The translations under genes and the position numbers were made by a program. The notes beneath the pieces were generated by a model, which saw nothing but the letters and a program-made list of their open reading frames with translations, did no database searches and was not told the DNA's origin. From positions 62,001 through 126,000 of the IMG/VR virus record IMGVR_UViG_3300036770_008028: a stretch of DNA of 64,000 nt. The stretch is one strand, 5' to 3'. This document shows, in pieces, positions 20,797-28,969 of this stretch (its first letter is position 1; every line of letters begins with the position of its first letter). The DNA comes from a virus.

Positions 20797-20837
20797 GCGA
20801 TTTAGATCGCTTTACTGTAGTGTTGCTACAGAACGCC
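20797..20837 (+). promoter_or_regulatory. Two-hairpin 41-nt leader element, copy 1
   Basis: Hairpin 1 is GCGAT-TTAG-ATCGC (20797-20810), followed by TTTA. Hairpin 2 is CTGTAGT-GTT-GCTACAG (20815-20831, with one T-G inner pair), followed by AACGCC. A copy of identical length lies on the minus strand at 58196-58236. The last 27 nt differ at one base, and hairpin 1 differs in sequence but keeps pairing. It ends 49 nt before ATG 20887. It could be an RNA processing, stability or translational control element, or a pair of operator sites. A weak TAGTGT -10 overlaps it (20818-20823) without a good -35. Confidence 0.65.
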
Positions 20838-20886
20838 GTTGTTTGATAGCGTTGAATTAAATCAACTAATACAAAGGGAAAAAGAA

Positions 20887-21849
20887 ATGGCTTACAGTTC
20901 TGGATCACTGATCATCGATGATGATTATAATATATTTGCCACGGGCAATGCCTCCGGCACAGGCGACAACAACGTGGCCAATCTCAACACGGTCTGGGGT
21001 ACCGGAACCGGAGACAAGGGATGGGGACAGAGTAGCCCAGTTTCCGCGGTGAGCGCCGGATCGGTGATCACGGCCACACAATGGACCACGCTGCTTAATC
21101 GCATGACGGCCGAGGCCAATCATACCAATACTTCGATCACAGCAATTTCAAATCCCAGCGCAGGACAAACTATCACTGCTTTCACTGCTCTCAGCACCAA
21201 TATCACCAACATTTTCAATGGTCGTAACAATGCCGCTGCTGTAGGATCCACTATCACCCTTAATGGTGTAGCCACGCGTAGCACCGCCTGGGCAACATCT
21301 CTCACAGCCACGCACACTGTAACATTCGCTTCCGCAGATGCCATGCGCTACTTCTTCAACGCAGGCGGACGTATCACCTGGGCCGGCGCACGTTCAGGTG
21401 GATCGGTCAATGACAAAAACACTTCCTGGACCAATCTTCTCACAGCCTGCGGTACGCTGAACTGGACCACGGGCACATCTACCCAGACCATCGCAGGAAC
21501 TTCCTACACTGGAACCACCAAAGTGGGTGGCTCTGGTTCTCCTACCACACTGTTGACTGGCACTGGTTTCTATGATCTGACCACGGGCAACACCGAAGTA
21601 TTCAAGCAATTTGCCAGCACATATCTTTACACCGTGAACTTTGTTTCCGTCAATGTGAGTTTGAATGCTGTTCCGGGTTCTTCCACAGTAATGACTTTCA
21701 CTGTGCTGTTTTCGGATGTGGAAGCCTCTCCAGAAGAGAACGTGGACGGTACCTTGACATCCACCATAACCGCCGTGGCACCCAGCACTACCTATCTCTC
21801 AGCATCCTGGGGCACACCCACACTGGCCAGTTCGATCACCGGTAGCTAA
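20887..21849 (+). CDS. Ser/Thr/Gly-rich virion protein
   Basis: A 320-residue protein. ATG 20887 is preceded by AAAGGGAAAAAG, a good ribosome site, so the in-frame TTG at 20839 is not needed. The N-terminus ('SSGSLIIDDDYNIFATGNAS', then 'VWGTGTGDKGWGQ' and 'VITATQWTTLLNRMTAEANH') is typical of beta-rich virion or fibre proteins in T4-like phages of aquatic bacteria. No catalytic motif is visible. It has its own leader with the two-hairpin element at 20797-20837 and an intrinsic terminator at 21882-21909, so it may be a stand-alone, strongly expressed transcript. Virion role is inferred from style and position. Confidence 0.7.
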   Translation: MAYSSGSLIIDDDYNIFATGNASGTGDNNVANLNTVWGTGTGDKGWGQSSPVSAVSAGSVITATQWTTLLNRMTAEANHTNTSITAISNPSAGQTITAFTALSTNITNIFNGRNNAAAVGSTITLNGVATRSTAWATSLTATHTVTFASADAMRYFFNAGGRITWAGARSGGSVNDKNTSWTNLLTACGTLNWTTGTSTQTIAGTSYTGTTKVGGSGSPTTLLTGTGFYDLTTGNTEVFKQFASTYLYTVNFVSVNVSLNAVPGSSTVMTFTVLFSDVEASPEENVDGTLTSTITAVAPSTTYLSASWGTPTLASSITGS

Positions 21850-21881
21850 TCGGCAATACCAAATCGGTAAACGATCCGAAC

Positions 21882-21909
21882 AAAAGGGGCTCAGAGCCCC
21901 TTTACTTTT
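21882..21909 (+). terminator. Intrinsic terminator after the virion block
   Basis: AAAGGGGCTC-A-GAGCCCCTTT followed by ACTTTT: a perfect inverted repeat of ten bases on each side (functionally a GC-rich stem with a small loop) and a T-rich tail, 33 nt after the stop at 21849. Confidence 0.85.
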
Positions 21910-21936
21910 GAAGTTTTTCCTGTTATCATTAAGCCT

Positions 21937-22236
21937 ATGAGCGATCTCACTGAAAAAATACGCACTCGATTTGCCCACGAAGCCGCCAAAAAAATCCTCC
22001 GAGAAAAATATCAGGCCAAGATGCTGTTTGCACATGCAGGTGGCATGTGGCGGGCAGGCCCGGAATTACAGACCACTCTGTTGACCTGCCCTGATTCAGA
22101 GGCAGTGCTGCTCGATGTGTATGAAACACCGGTAAAAGTCCAAACACAAGAATTGTATCGTGTGTCTCAGCAGCGTTGGCAAGAGCAGATGAACGCTTGG
22201 TTGACTGAATGGACCGAACTGCAACGACAAAGATGA
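21937..22236 (+). CDS. Conserved small phage protein, 99 residues
   Basis: Highly helical, no membrane segment. It contains 'KMLFAHAGGMWRAGPELQTT' in the centre and a Trp-rich C-terminus ('RWQEQMNAWLTEW'). I recognise the general pattern from T4-like phages of aquatic bacteria but know no function. It opens the long plus-strand array after the terminator, and its TGA overlaps the ATG of the next gene (22233-22236). Confidence 0.7.
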   Translation: MSDLTEKIRTRFAHEAAKKILREKYQAKMLFAHAGGMWRAGPELQTTLLTCPDSEAVLLDVYETPVKVQTQELYRVSQQRWQEQMNAWLTEWTELQRQR

Positions 22237-23039
22237 AAGGTGTGTTGGTCTATGCTTTCAACAACGGCCGCGTGGACTATTGGCGCCAGGCCGTGTGGTG
22301 CGCTGACCGCGTGTCACGACATCTGGCCCTGCCTGTGACCATAGTGACCGATCAGCAGAGCCAACAAGATCGGCACTGCAGCCACGACATCGTGATTGCC
22401 CAGGCACGTTCTGGCGGAACTAGATTGTACGATCACAAAAATGACACAGCCGGGCACGCATGGTACAACAGCAATCGGTATCAGAGTTATGATCTAAGTC
22501 CTTACGAACAGACCCTGGTCCTGGACAGCGACTATGTGGTCTGCAGCGATCAGTTGCTGACCTTGTTTGGTAGCGGCATCTCTGTCACAGCCATGAAGCA
22601 TGTGTACGATGTGACCAACAGAGACCAATTCCGATTGTATCAACACATATCTGCGCACAGAGGATTGCATCACTATTGGGCCACTGTGCTGTACTTCGAC
22701 CGCAGTGTGCTTTCGCGAGATTTCTTTGCACTGATGAACATGATTTCCAATAACTACAATCACTATGCACAGATCTATGACATGCCCAGCCGACCTTTCA
22801 GGAATGACTTCGCTGTGAGCATAGCCTTGAACACGATATATGGTCATGTGCCGGAAGCCGTTCCAGAGATCCCCTGGGCCATGGCCAATGTTTTCAGCGA
22901 CGTAGATATCACGCAGATATCTGATGATGTGTTTGATCTCACTTATGCAGCAGGCAGCCAGGCACGGCGTGTGCGGATCTCTGGACAGGATTTCCATTTT
23001 ATGAACAAAGTGGCGTTGGAGAAGATCTGTGCAGTTTGA
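22233..23039 (+). CDS. Glycosyltransferase-like protein (GT-A type, DSD motif)
   Basis: A 268-residue protein starting at ATG 22233, which overlaps the previous stop (ATGA). The opening 'GVLVYAFNNGRVDYWRQAVW' and 'LPVTIVTD' form the first beta-alpha unit of a nucleotide-sugar fold, and 'LVLDSDYVVC' (about residues 91-100) supplies the D-x-D metal and sugar-nucleotide motif of GT-A transferases. The partner gene at 23029 has the same architecture. Substrate unknown. Probably part of the phage's glycan-modification cassette. Confidence 0.65.
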   Translation: MKGVLVYAFNNGRVDYWRQAVWCADRVSRHLALPVTIVTDQQSQQDRHCSHDIVIAQARSGGTRLYDHKNDTAGHAWYNSNRYQSYDLSPYEQTLVLDSDYVVCSDQLLTLFGSGISVTAMKHVYDVTNRDQFRLYQHISAHRGLHHYWATVLYFDRSVLSRDFFALMNMISNNYNHYAQIYDMPSRPFRNDFAVSIALNTIYGHVPEAVPEIPWAMANVFSDVDITQISDDVFDLTYAAGSQARRVRISGQDFHFMNKVALEKICAV

Positions 23040-23838
23040 ACACGAACGCGGATACTTGGTGATCGCCCAGAATACTGACACAGTGGACTATCTGCGCTGT
23101 GCCCGTGTGTTGGCCCGTAGCCTGCGCCGTGTGGAACCCGAGGCCAAGATATGTCTCCTCACTGATCGCGCTGACGTTGACGCTGAAGATTTTGATTTTG
23201 TAAGGACTTTCCCCTTTGGTGACCAAAGCGGAGACAGTGAGTGGAAGTTGCACAACGATTGGCAGTGCTTCTATGCTACGCCTTTCCGCCAGACCATCAA
23301 GATCGAAGCCGACGTAGTGGTACCCCACAGGATAGATCATTGGTTTGATGTCTGCCAGAGTCGAGACGTGGTCTTGACCATTGGTGCGAGAAACTGGCGC
23401 AACGAGTTATCCCCATCCCGTCATTATCGCAAAGTGTTTGACGACAACGACCTTCCTGATGTATACAATGCCATCACTTACTGGAGATTTAGCCGAGACG
23501 CTGAGATCTTTTTCAATACAGTAAAAAAGATCATGGGGGCCTGGCCAGCAGTGATGTCCGAATTAAAATTCGCGGCTGATCAACCCGTGAACACTGATCT
23601 GGCCTATGCGGTAGCAGCAAAGATGCTGGGCACAGAAAAATTCACGTTGCCGATGTCGGTTCCTAGCATGATACATCTCAAGCCTAGATTCAATAATCTG
23701 GCCTCTGACTCCTGGTGCAAAGAACTGGTATGGGAGATACTGCCCGATGGCATACGCATCAATACCGTGAACCAGACATGGCCTATACACTATCAGGAAA
23801 AAGCATTCGCCGAAGAGTTGGAGCGCCACTATGGATGA
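23029..23838 (+). CDS. Glycosyltransferase-like protein (GT-A type)
   Basis: A 269-residue protein starting at GTG 23029, with GGAG 7 nt upstream, overlapping the previous gene by 11 nt. The N-terminus 'GYLVIAQNTDTVDYLRCARV' and 'KICLLTDRAD' parallels the upstream protein. The metal-motif position reads 'IKIEADVVVP' (E-A-D), a relaxed D-x-D. A later region contains 'FAADQPVNTDLAYAVAAK', similar to substrate-side residues in such proteins. Paralogous to the upstream gene in organisation but not closely in sequence. Donor and acceptor are unknown. Confidence 0.65.
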   Translation: MQFEHERGYLVIAQNTDTVDYLRCARVLARSLRRVEPEAKICLLTDRADVDAEDFDFVRTFPFGDQSGDSEWKLHNDWQCFYATPFRQTIKIEADVVVPHRIDHWFDVCQSRDVVLTIGARNWRNELSPSRHYRKVFDDNDLPDVYNAITYWRFSRDAEIFFNTVKKIMGAWPAVMSELKFAADQPVNTDLAYAVAAKMLGTEKFTLPMSVPSMIHLKPRFNNLASDSWCKELVWEILPDGIRINTVNQTWPIHYQEKAFAEELERHYG

Positions 23839-24160
23839 ATTCTGGAAAGCAGTGGCAGAGGTCAACTGGGCTCCGCCTCCTCCGCCCGAATATCGTGTGT
23901 ATTACGATCCTGCCACTGGTGACATCATCGAGTACACCACCGAACATCACGACGGGGAATTTATCGTGGTGGACCGAGAAACATTTGCCTGCAATCGATT
24001 TGAACCCAAGATACGCGACGGGAGGATCACTTGGCCAGGTCCGCAAATCACCAAATTGGTACACAGTGCTGAGGGCACGACCTGCGATCCCTATGACATC
24101 ACGATCATCACAGATGCGCTCGAAGCACAACATTGGAGATTGAAGATCTATGAAAGTTGA
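23831..24160 (+). CDS. Unknown 109-residue protein
   Basis: ATG 23831 overlaps the previous gene by 8 nt. The protein has a proline run (APPPPP) near residue 15, then a beta-rich domain with 'YDPATGDIIEYTTE' and 'GEFIVVDRETFACNRFEPKI'. No catalytic motif. It overlaps the next gene by 11 nt. It is always flanked here by glycosyltransferase-like genes, so it may be an accessory part of that cassette (inference). Confidence 0.6.
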   Translation: MDEFWKAVAEVNWAPPPPPEYRVYYDPATGDIIEYTTEHHDGEFIVVDRETFACNRFEPKIRDGRITWPGPQITKLVHSAEGTTCDPYDITIITDALEAQHWRLKIYES

Positions 24161-25076
24161 TATCGCAGAACTGGACTGTGTATACCTCAGTTACGATGAA
24201 CCCGAGAAAGAAGAATTCTGGGTCAAGATACGAAATATGGTGCCCTGGGCTCGGCGTGTGGATGGTGTGAAAGGATCCGATGCTGCACACAAGGCTGCTG
24301 CCGATGCTTCAGACACAGAACGTTTTATCTTGATTGACGGTGACAATATTCCGGATCCGGAGTTTTTTAATCTCACCATGGAATTCCCAGACGAGTCATG
24401 GGAGCAGGCGGTGTTCCGTTGGCGTGCCCGCAATCATATCAATGGTCTCATGTACGGTAACGGTGGTATCAGTTCGTGGACAAAGGATTTTGTGCTTAAC
24501 ATGAAGACCCACGAAAATACCGACGGACGCGACGAGACCGTAGTGGAATTTTGTTTTGATCCCTTGTATTGGCCCATGCACGATTGTTACAGTACCACGT
24601 ATCCTAATGGGTCGGCTTTCCATGCCTGGCGTGCAGGATTCCGTGAAGGTGTGAAGATGTGTTTGGATGCCGGCCGTCGTCCTACCACGGCAGAATTCCG
24701 TGACCGAGTACATCGACGCAATCTCGATCATCTCACTATCTGGCACAATGTAGGACAGGATGTGGAACATGGTGCATGGGCCATAGCTGGTGCTCGTCAA
24801 GGTACCTTTAAGACCATGCTTACAGACTGGGATTATAGAGAAGTACAATGGTTTGATGCGCTGGAACGTATATGGAACGAAGAAACAGCACAGCAAGATC
24901 CTGACAGCATCAGTAGAGATTGCGAAGATGCGCTAAAAATCCAACTGGATTTGCCTATGTGCATGATGCCGGCGTCGCAGAGTCGATTTTTCAAACATCA
25001 CTATCGTAGCAACTGGCACAATCGAGGAGTGATGACACGAGAGATTGACGTGATAAGGCAACAAGAAGGATGGTAA
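24150..25076 (+). CDS. Glycosyltransferase-like protein with DGD motif
   Basis: A 308-residue protein starting at ATG 24150. It begins with a beta strand and 'YLSYDEPEKEEFWVKIRNMV', then 'RRVDGVKGSDAAHKAAADAS' (about residues 36-55) and 'RFILIDGDNIPD', where D-G-D is the presumed metal-binding DxD. The C-terminal part has 'LYGNGGISSW'-type aromatic and glycine motifs ('MYGNGGISSWTKDFVL'). It is clearly homologous to the third domain of the 610-residue protein at 42191, which lacks the DGD. Conserved in large aquatic T4-like phages. Function inferred as sugar transfer. Confidence 0.65.
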   Translation: MKVDIAELDCVYLSYDEPEKEEFWVKIRNMVPWARRVDGVKGSDAAHKAAADASDTERFILIDGDNIPDPEFFNLTMEFPDESWEQAVFRWRARNHINGLMYGNGGISSWTKDFVLNMKTHENTDGRDETVVEFCFDPLYWPMHDCYSTTYPNGSAFHAWRAGFREGVKMCLDAGRRPTTAEFRDRVHRRNLDHLTIWHNVGQDVEHGAWAIAGARQGTFKTMLTDWDYREVQWFDALERIWNEETAQQDPDSISRDCEDALKIQLDLPMCMMPASQSRFFKHHYRSNWHNRGVMTREIDVIRQQEGW

Positions 25077-25102
25077 GATATACCCATTGGTAAAGGATAA
25101 AA

Positions 25103-25720
25103 ATGCCCGCAAAACTTTTCTCTCAAATTTTTTCTCAAGATGAGATCAAACAGATAATAGACTACTATGCCACGCAACCGGTAATGGCACAGGACGAATG
25201 GTCCATCAACAAAGGTCTAGAATATTTCATACCAGGTAGTTTTATCGAAAAACTTTGCGGCCCAAAAATAACGGCAGTACTGGGTCCTCATGAATTTGCT
25301 ACTGGTGCCTATAAAGAATGTATCAAACCATATCCATTGCATGTGGACACCCATGTTGCTCATGATGAACTGAAAACCGTGACCAATTTTTCTGATCGTA
25401 AGATTCATGATCGGGCTCTATTGATACCATTGGTTCAAGGAGATTTTTTTAGAACAGTAATTTTTGATTGTGTATCATCCGAGAATGATTTTGATGATGA
25501 TATTGTTAATTGGATAGGACAACCGAATCATTTGCAGATCGAAGATTTCTCCCATTGTGTCAGAGACTTTAATCGGCACATCCAGTATCTGCCAGTGGAC
25601 TTAGATTATAAGTGGTCACTCGGAGACATGATAATGTGGAATCGAGATCAATTACACATCAGCACAGATTTTACAAGGTCGACTCAAACTAAACGATTCT
25701 TGATATTTTTCGTAGCATGA
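25103..25720 (+). CDS. 2OG-Fe(II) oxygenase-like protein
   Basis: A 205-residue protein. ATG 25103 has AAAGGA 5 nt upstream. The non-haem iron site is visible as H80-x-D82 ('PLHVDTH') and distal H185 ('QLHISTDF'), and R198 ('TKRFLIFF') fits the residue that binds the 2-oxoglutarate carboxylate. The family hydroxylates or demethylates small molecules, peptides or sugars; the substrate here is unknown. It precedes the B12-binding radical SAM gene, overlapping it by 4 nt, and the DNA turns AT-rich from about here. Confidence 0.7.
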   Translation: MPAKLFSQIFSQDEIKQIIDYYATQPVMAQDEWSINKGLEYFIPGSFIEKLCGPKITAVLGPHEFATGAYKECIKPYPLHVDTHVAHDELKTVTNFSDRKIHDRALLIPLVQGDFFRTVIFDCVSSENDFDDDIVNWIGQPNHLQIEDFSHCVRDFNRHIQYLPVDLDYKWSLGDMIMWNRDQLHISTDFTRSTQTKRFLIFFVA

Positions 25721-27123
25721 TTGATATTTTGATATGTTCTGTACCGGGCACTTTTAGTGATAGGCCTGCATTGGCTCCGGCAGTGTTAAAAGCATCTGTA
25801 CAGGAATACGGCTACACAGCAGTGGCATTGGATCTAAATATCGAGGTGTACAACGCCGTTAAGAAAAGCAGCAATCGAGTCATGCTGGAAAATTTTTTCC
25901 TCCGCCAAGAAATCAGTCCGCAGACTTCGACTGAAATCGGAGACTTGATAGAATATTGTATACAGCGTATCGTGTCTTATAAACCTCGGGTATTGGCACT
26001 GAGTTTGCTAACACAAGACAATCAGTTTTTCGCGATCTGGCTGTGTTGGTATGTTAAAATACAACATCCAGAATTACATATCGTGATAGGTGGCAGCGGA
26101 ATCAAAAATTTTATCGCAGAATCTAACATCAGTTTTGCCCAACTTTTATACGATAAATCGTTGATTGACGGTTATATCAACGGCGATGGAGAGTGCAGTC
26201 TGGTAGAGTACCTCAAGGACAATCGTGATTTTCCTGGAATAAATCACAGTGATTGGGAACCCGTGCAAGATCTAAATGCAATACCTTTTGCGGATTTTGA
26301 TGATTATACTTTTTCCAATTACAAAGAACCTGGAATTCCTATCTGCGACAGCAGAGGCTGTGTTAGATCCTGTGAATTTTGTGACATAATAGAACACTGG
26401 AAAAAATATCAATATCGCAGAGCAGAACATATCTTTGAAGAAATGCAGCATCAGATCCAGAAACACAACATCAAACGTTTTTTCTTTTATAATAGCCTGA
26501 CCAATGGAAACATGAAAGAATTTCGTAAACTGTTGGAAATGATTAGCGATTACAACAGTCGATGTCCAGAGCAGACTATTTCCTGGGATGGTTACTTTAT
26601 CGTCAGAAATAGCAAGCAGCATCCTGACGAATTATGGCAATTGATTAAACGAAGCAATGGTTCTCTGCAACTTGGTATCGAAAGTGTAGTAGAGCCGGTA
26701 CGTGTGTCCTTAGGAAAAAACTTCACCAATCCAGACATCGATTATCATCTAGAAATGGCAAAAAAATATCAAATACCGTTGCTGTTGTTGTTAATCGTTG
26801 GCTATCCAACTGAGACCAAACAAGATTTTGAATATACTAAACAGTGGTTCCGCGATCGAAAAGATTTCGCTGGCGATCCTGTGACACAGGTTGTTTTTAG
26901 CTTGGCTGCCATATTGCCAAATACCAAGTTGGATAGAAAAAGCACAGAATATGGAATTACTAAAGGAGAAATCCCCACAATCTGGATGCAACAATCTATA
27001 TCAGTTACCTTGCAAGATAGATTACAATATCATAATGAACTCGGCCAATTGCTTCAAGATTTACGATTCAGTGTCAGTGACGGCGGGAAATCAGTTGAAG
27101 TTTTCCAGGCGGAGATTTCATGA
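25717..27123 (+). CDS. B12-binding-type radical SAM enzyme
   Basis: A 468-residue protein. The N-terminal part ('ILICSVPGTFSDRPALAPAV', a Rossmann-like region to about residue 150, 'IVIGGSGIKNF') fits the cobalamin-binding domain of class B radical SAM enzymes. The cluster motif is C215-x3-C219-x2-C222 ('RGCVRSCEFCDI'). Further on, 'LQLGIESV' and 'LLLIVGYPTETKQDF' are typical of this barrel. Such enzymes often methylate unreactive carbons. Base use is clearly AT-richer than the rest of the array, suggesting separate acquisition. It overlaps both neighbours by 4 nt. Confidence 0.8.
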   Translation: MIDILICSVPGTFSDRPALAPAVLKASVQEYGYTAVALDLNIEVYNAVKKSSNRVMLENFFLRQEISPQTSTEIGDLIEYCIQRIVSYKPRVLALSLLTQDNQFFAIWLCWYVKIQHPELHIVIGGSGIKNFIAESNISFAQLLYDKSLIDGYINGDGECSLVEYLKDNRDFPGINHSDWEPVQDLNAIPFADFDDYTFSNYKEPGIPICDSRGCVRSCEFCDIIEHWKKYQYRRAEHIFEEMQHQIQKHNIKRFFFYNSLTNGNMKEFRKLLEMISDYNSRCPEQTISWDGYFIVRNSKQHPDELWQLIKRSNGSLQLGIESVVEPVRVSLGKNFTNPDIDYHLEMAKKYQIPLLLLLIVGYPTETKQDFEYTKQWFRDRKDFAGDPVTQVVFSLAAILPNTKLDRKSTEYGITKGEIPTIWMQQSISVTLQDRLQYHNELGQLLQDLRFSVSDGGKSVEVFQAEIS

Positions 27124-27572
27124 AACAGGTTCCTGTGTCTCTGATGATACAATCCCATCATTGTAACGGATCAATGTCTTTGAAACTGTTCAACGATGAT
27201 CGGAATCTTCTAGATTTGACAAGTCTAGAATCGGGCCATCACAAACTAGATTTCATGATCGACTGGCCTTCAAAGATAAGGATCTTTGTCGAAGGAAAAA
27301 ATCAAAACGATACCGAGGTCGACAGCGGTGGTAATGTGATAGCAGATAAAGCCATTGAACTCATCTCAATCATGATAAACAATTTTCCATTACATCCTGA
27401 TCTAATAGATAAATTATGTTGCTGCCGCAGATCAAATCAACAGTCTATAAGTCATGAGAATTATTGGGGCTTTAATGGACTAGTGGAAATCATTTTCGAT
27501 CATGCCAACCCATTGAGATTTATGTTGGCATTATCGAGTAAATTTGAAATACCACGATTAGAAAATCAATGA
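27120..27572 (+). CDS. Predicted beta-sandwich protein, possibly carbohydrate-binding
   Basis: A 150-residue protein with alternating beta pattern. The segment 'GNVIADKAIELISIMINNF' followed by 'ENYWGFNGLVEIIFDHANPL' aligns in order with the 156-residue protein at 54221-54691 ('IIDHYVEIMDIEIASIRLEH' and 'LRLNGIWSMDFTTPFWQW'). Both sit immediately beside a radical SAM gene. The shape suggests a CBM-like sandwich, but no ligand site is proven. ATGA overlaps on both sides show coupled translation. AT-rich like the preceding gene. Confidence 0.5.
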   Translation: MKQVPVSLMIQSHHCNGSMSLKLFNDDRNLLDLTSLESGHHKLDFMIDWPSKIRIFVEGKNQNDTEVDSGGNVIADKAIELISIMINNFPLHPDLIDKLCCCRRSNQQSISHENYWGFNGLVEIIFDHANPLRFMLALSSKFEIPRLENQ

Positions 27573-28969
27573 CCACTAACAAAAGCCAATTCCTCAGCGA
27601 CGCTGAATCGATAAAAGAACGACTGGATTCAGTGAGCCCTTGCCTGTGCTTGGCCAAATGGAAGCAGGTCAGCCTGCACCTTACTACTGGACTCAATAAT
27701 AGTTGTTACCATCCACCGTTACATCGCATACCCATAGAAGAGATCAAACGCGATCCGGGTGCGTTACACAATACCCAGCACAAAAAAGAGCAACGGAAAA
27801 TGATGTTGCGTGGCAAAAGGCCTGCTGAATGTCAGTACTGTTGGAACATGGAAGATCTTGGTCAGATGTCGGACCGTCACTATCGTTCTGGAGAGCCCTG
27901 GGCTGCCGTGGATTTCGACCATATCGCAAATTCAACCGGAGATGAAGATGATGTCGTACCTAGTTATGTTGAAGTTAATTTTAATCACGCTTGCAATCTC
28001 AAGTGCAGCTATTGTAGTCCACAATTTTCGTCATCTTGGCAGGATGAATCGCAACGTCTGGGTGCCTATCCTACTAGCACTCCTCATAACGCTCCCGAGC
28101 ATTTCCTTGGAGATCGTCGCCCGATCCCTGTGAGAGAATATAATCCCTATGTGGAAGCCTTCTGGCAGTGGTGGCCTACACTGTATCCCAAACTCAGGCA
28201 TTTCCGCATGACCGGTGGCGAGCCGCTCATGGACAAGAACACATATCGAGTGTTTGACTACGTATTGGCCTTGCCCAAACCAGATCTGCATCTCAACGTC
28301 ACAAGCAACTTCTCGGTGGAAGAGAAACTGTGGCAGAAGTATCTAGACTATACCAAAAGTCTTTGCTCGACCAATATCGAACACTTCATGCAGTATGTTT
28401 CAATCGATTCGGGCTATATCGCACATGCCGAATACATACGCCACGGATTAGATGCTGCCAAATGCCTAGGACGTGTGGCACAGTGGCTGGATGAGATACC
28501 GGGACGAAACAGTCTCACTTTCATAATCACTATGAACAATCTGTCAGTGCTGGGTCTGCAGAAACTTTTGGAATTTGTTTTAGATCTAAGACGCACACAC
28601 AGCACCACCTATCAACGTGTGTGGTTCGACACGCCGGTGCTTCGACAGCCTGCTTGGCAGAGCCTGCAGACCTTGCCCGAAAGTTATGCTGCCATCTTGG
28701 AACGCACCGCAGACTGGATGGAACTGAACATGGAAACCGCAGCGGATCCTTTCCACGGATTCAAAGATTTCGAAGTGCAACGTCTGAGGCGTGACATAGC
28801 CTGGATGCGTAAAGGTCAGACCTTGCCGGCGCAGCAAGTAAATAAAGACAAAGCAGATTTTTATCGTTTCTTTTTAGAACACGACCGACGCCGCGGTACC
28901 AATTTCCTGTCAACATTTCCTGAAATGACTGCCTGGTGGAAAGAGTGTGAATACCATGCCAAACAATGA
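27569..28969 (+). CDS. Radical SAM protein, array member 1
   Basis: A 466-residue protein. Cluster motif C142-x3-C146-x2-C149 ('CNLKCSYCS'), SAM-binding GGEP in 'MTGGEPLMD', and a conserved 'HAEYIRHGLD' motif. An N-terminal cysteine set ('SPCLCLAKW', 'NNSCYHPP', 'ECQYCWNMED' within residues 23-95) could bind an auxiliary Fe-S cluster, like a twitch/SPASM domain placed at the N-terminus. First of five similar genes in tandem. Such enzymes modify peptides or sugars; the substrate is unknown. Confidence 0.8.
   Translation: MTTNKSQFLSDAESIKERLDSVSPCLCLAKWKQVSLHLTTGLNNSCYHPPLHRIPIEEIKRDPGALHNTQHKKEQRKMMLRGKRPAECQYCWNMEDLGQMSDRHYRSGEPWAAVDFDHIANSTGDEDDVVPSYVEVNFNHACNLKCSYCSPQFSSSWQDESQRLGAYPTSTPHNAPEHFLGDRRPIPVREYNPYVEAFWQWWPTLYPKLRHFRMTGGEPLMDKNTYRVFDYVLALPKPDLHLNVTSNFSVEEKLWQKYLDYTKSLCSTNIEHFMQYVSIDSGYIAHAEYIRHGLDAAKCLGRVAQWLDEIPGRNSLTFIITMNNLSVLGLQKLLEFVLDLRRTHSTTYQRVWFDTPVLRQPAWQSLQTLPESYAAILERTADWMELNMETAADPFHGFKDFEVQRLRRDIAWMRKGQTLPAQQVNKDKADFYRFFLEHDRRRGTNFLSTFPEMTAWWKECEYHAKQ

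Noticed and set aside
20815-20831. LexA (SOS) box resemblance of the CTGT...ACAG palindrome
   Set aside because: The spacing between CTGT and ACAG is 9 nt here and in the copy at 58201-58217, whereas the gammaproteobacterial LexA box has 8. The conserved context also extends well beyond the palindrome.
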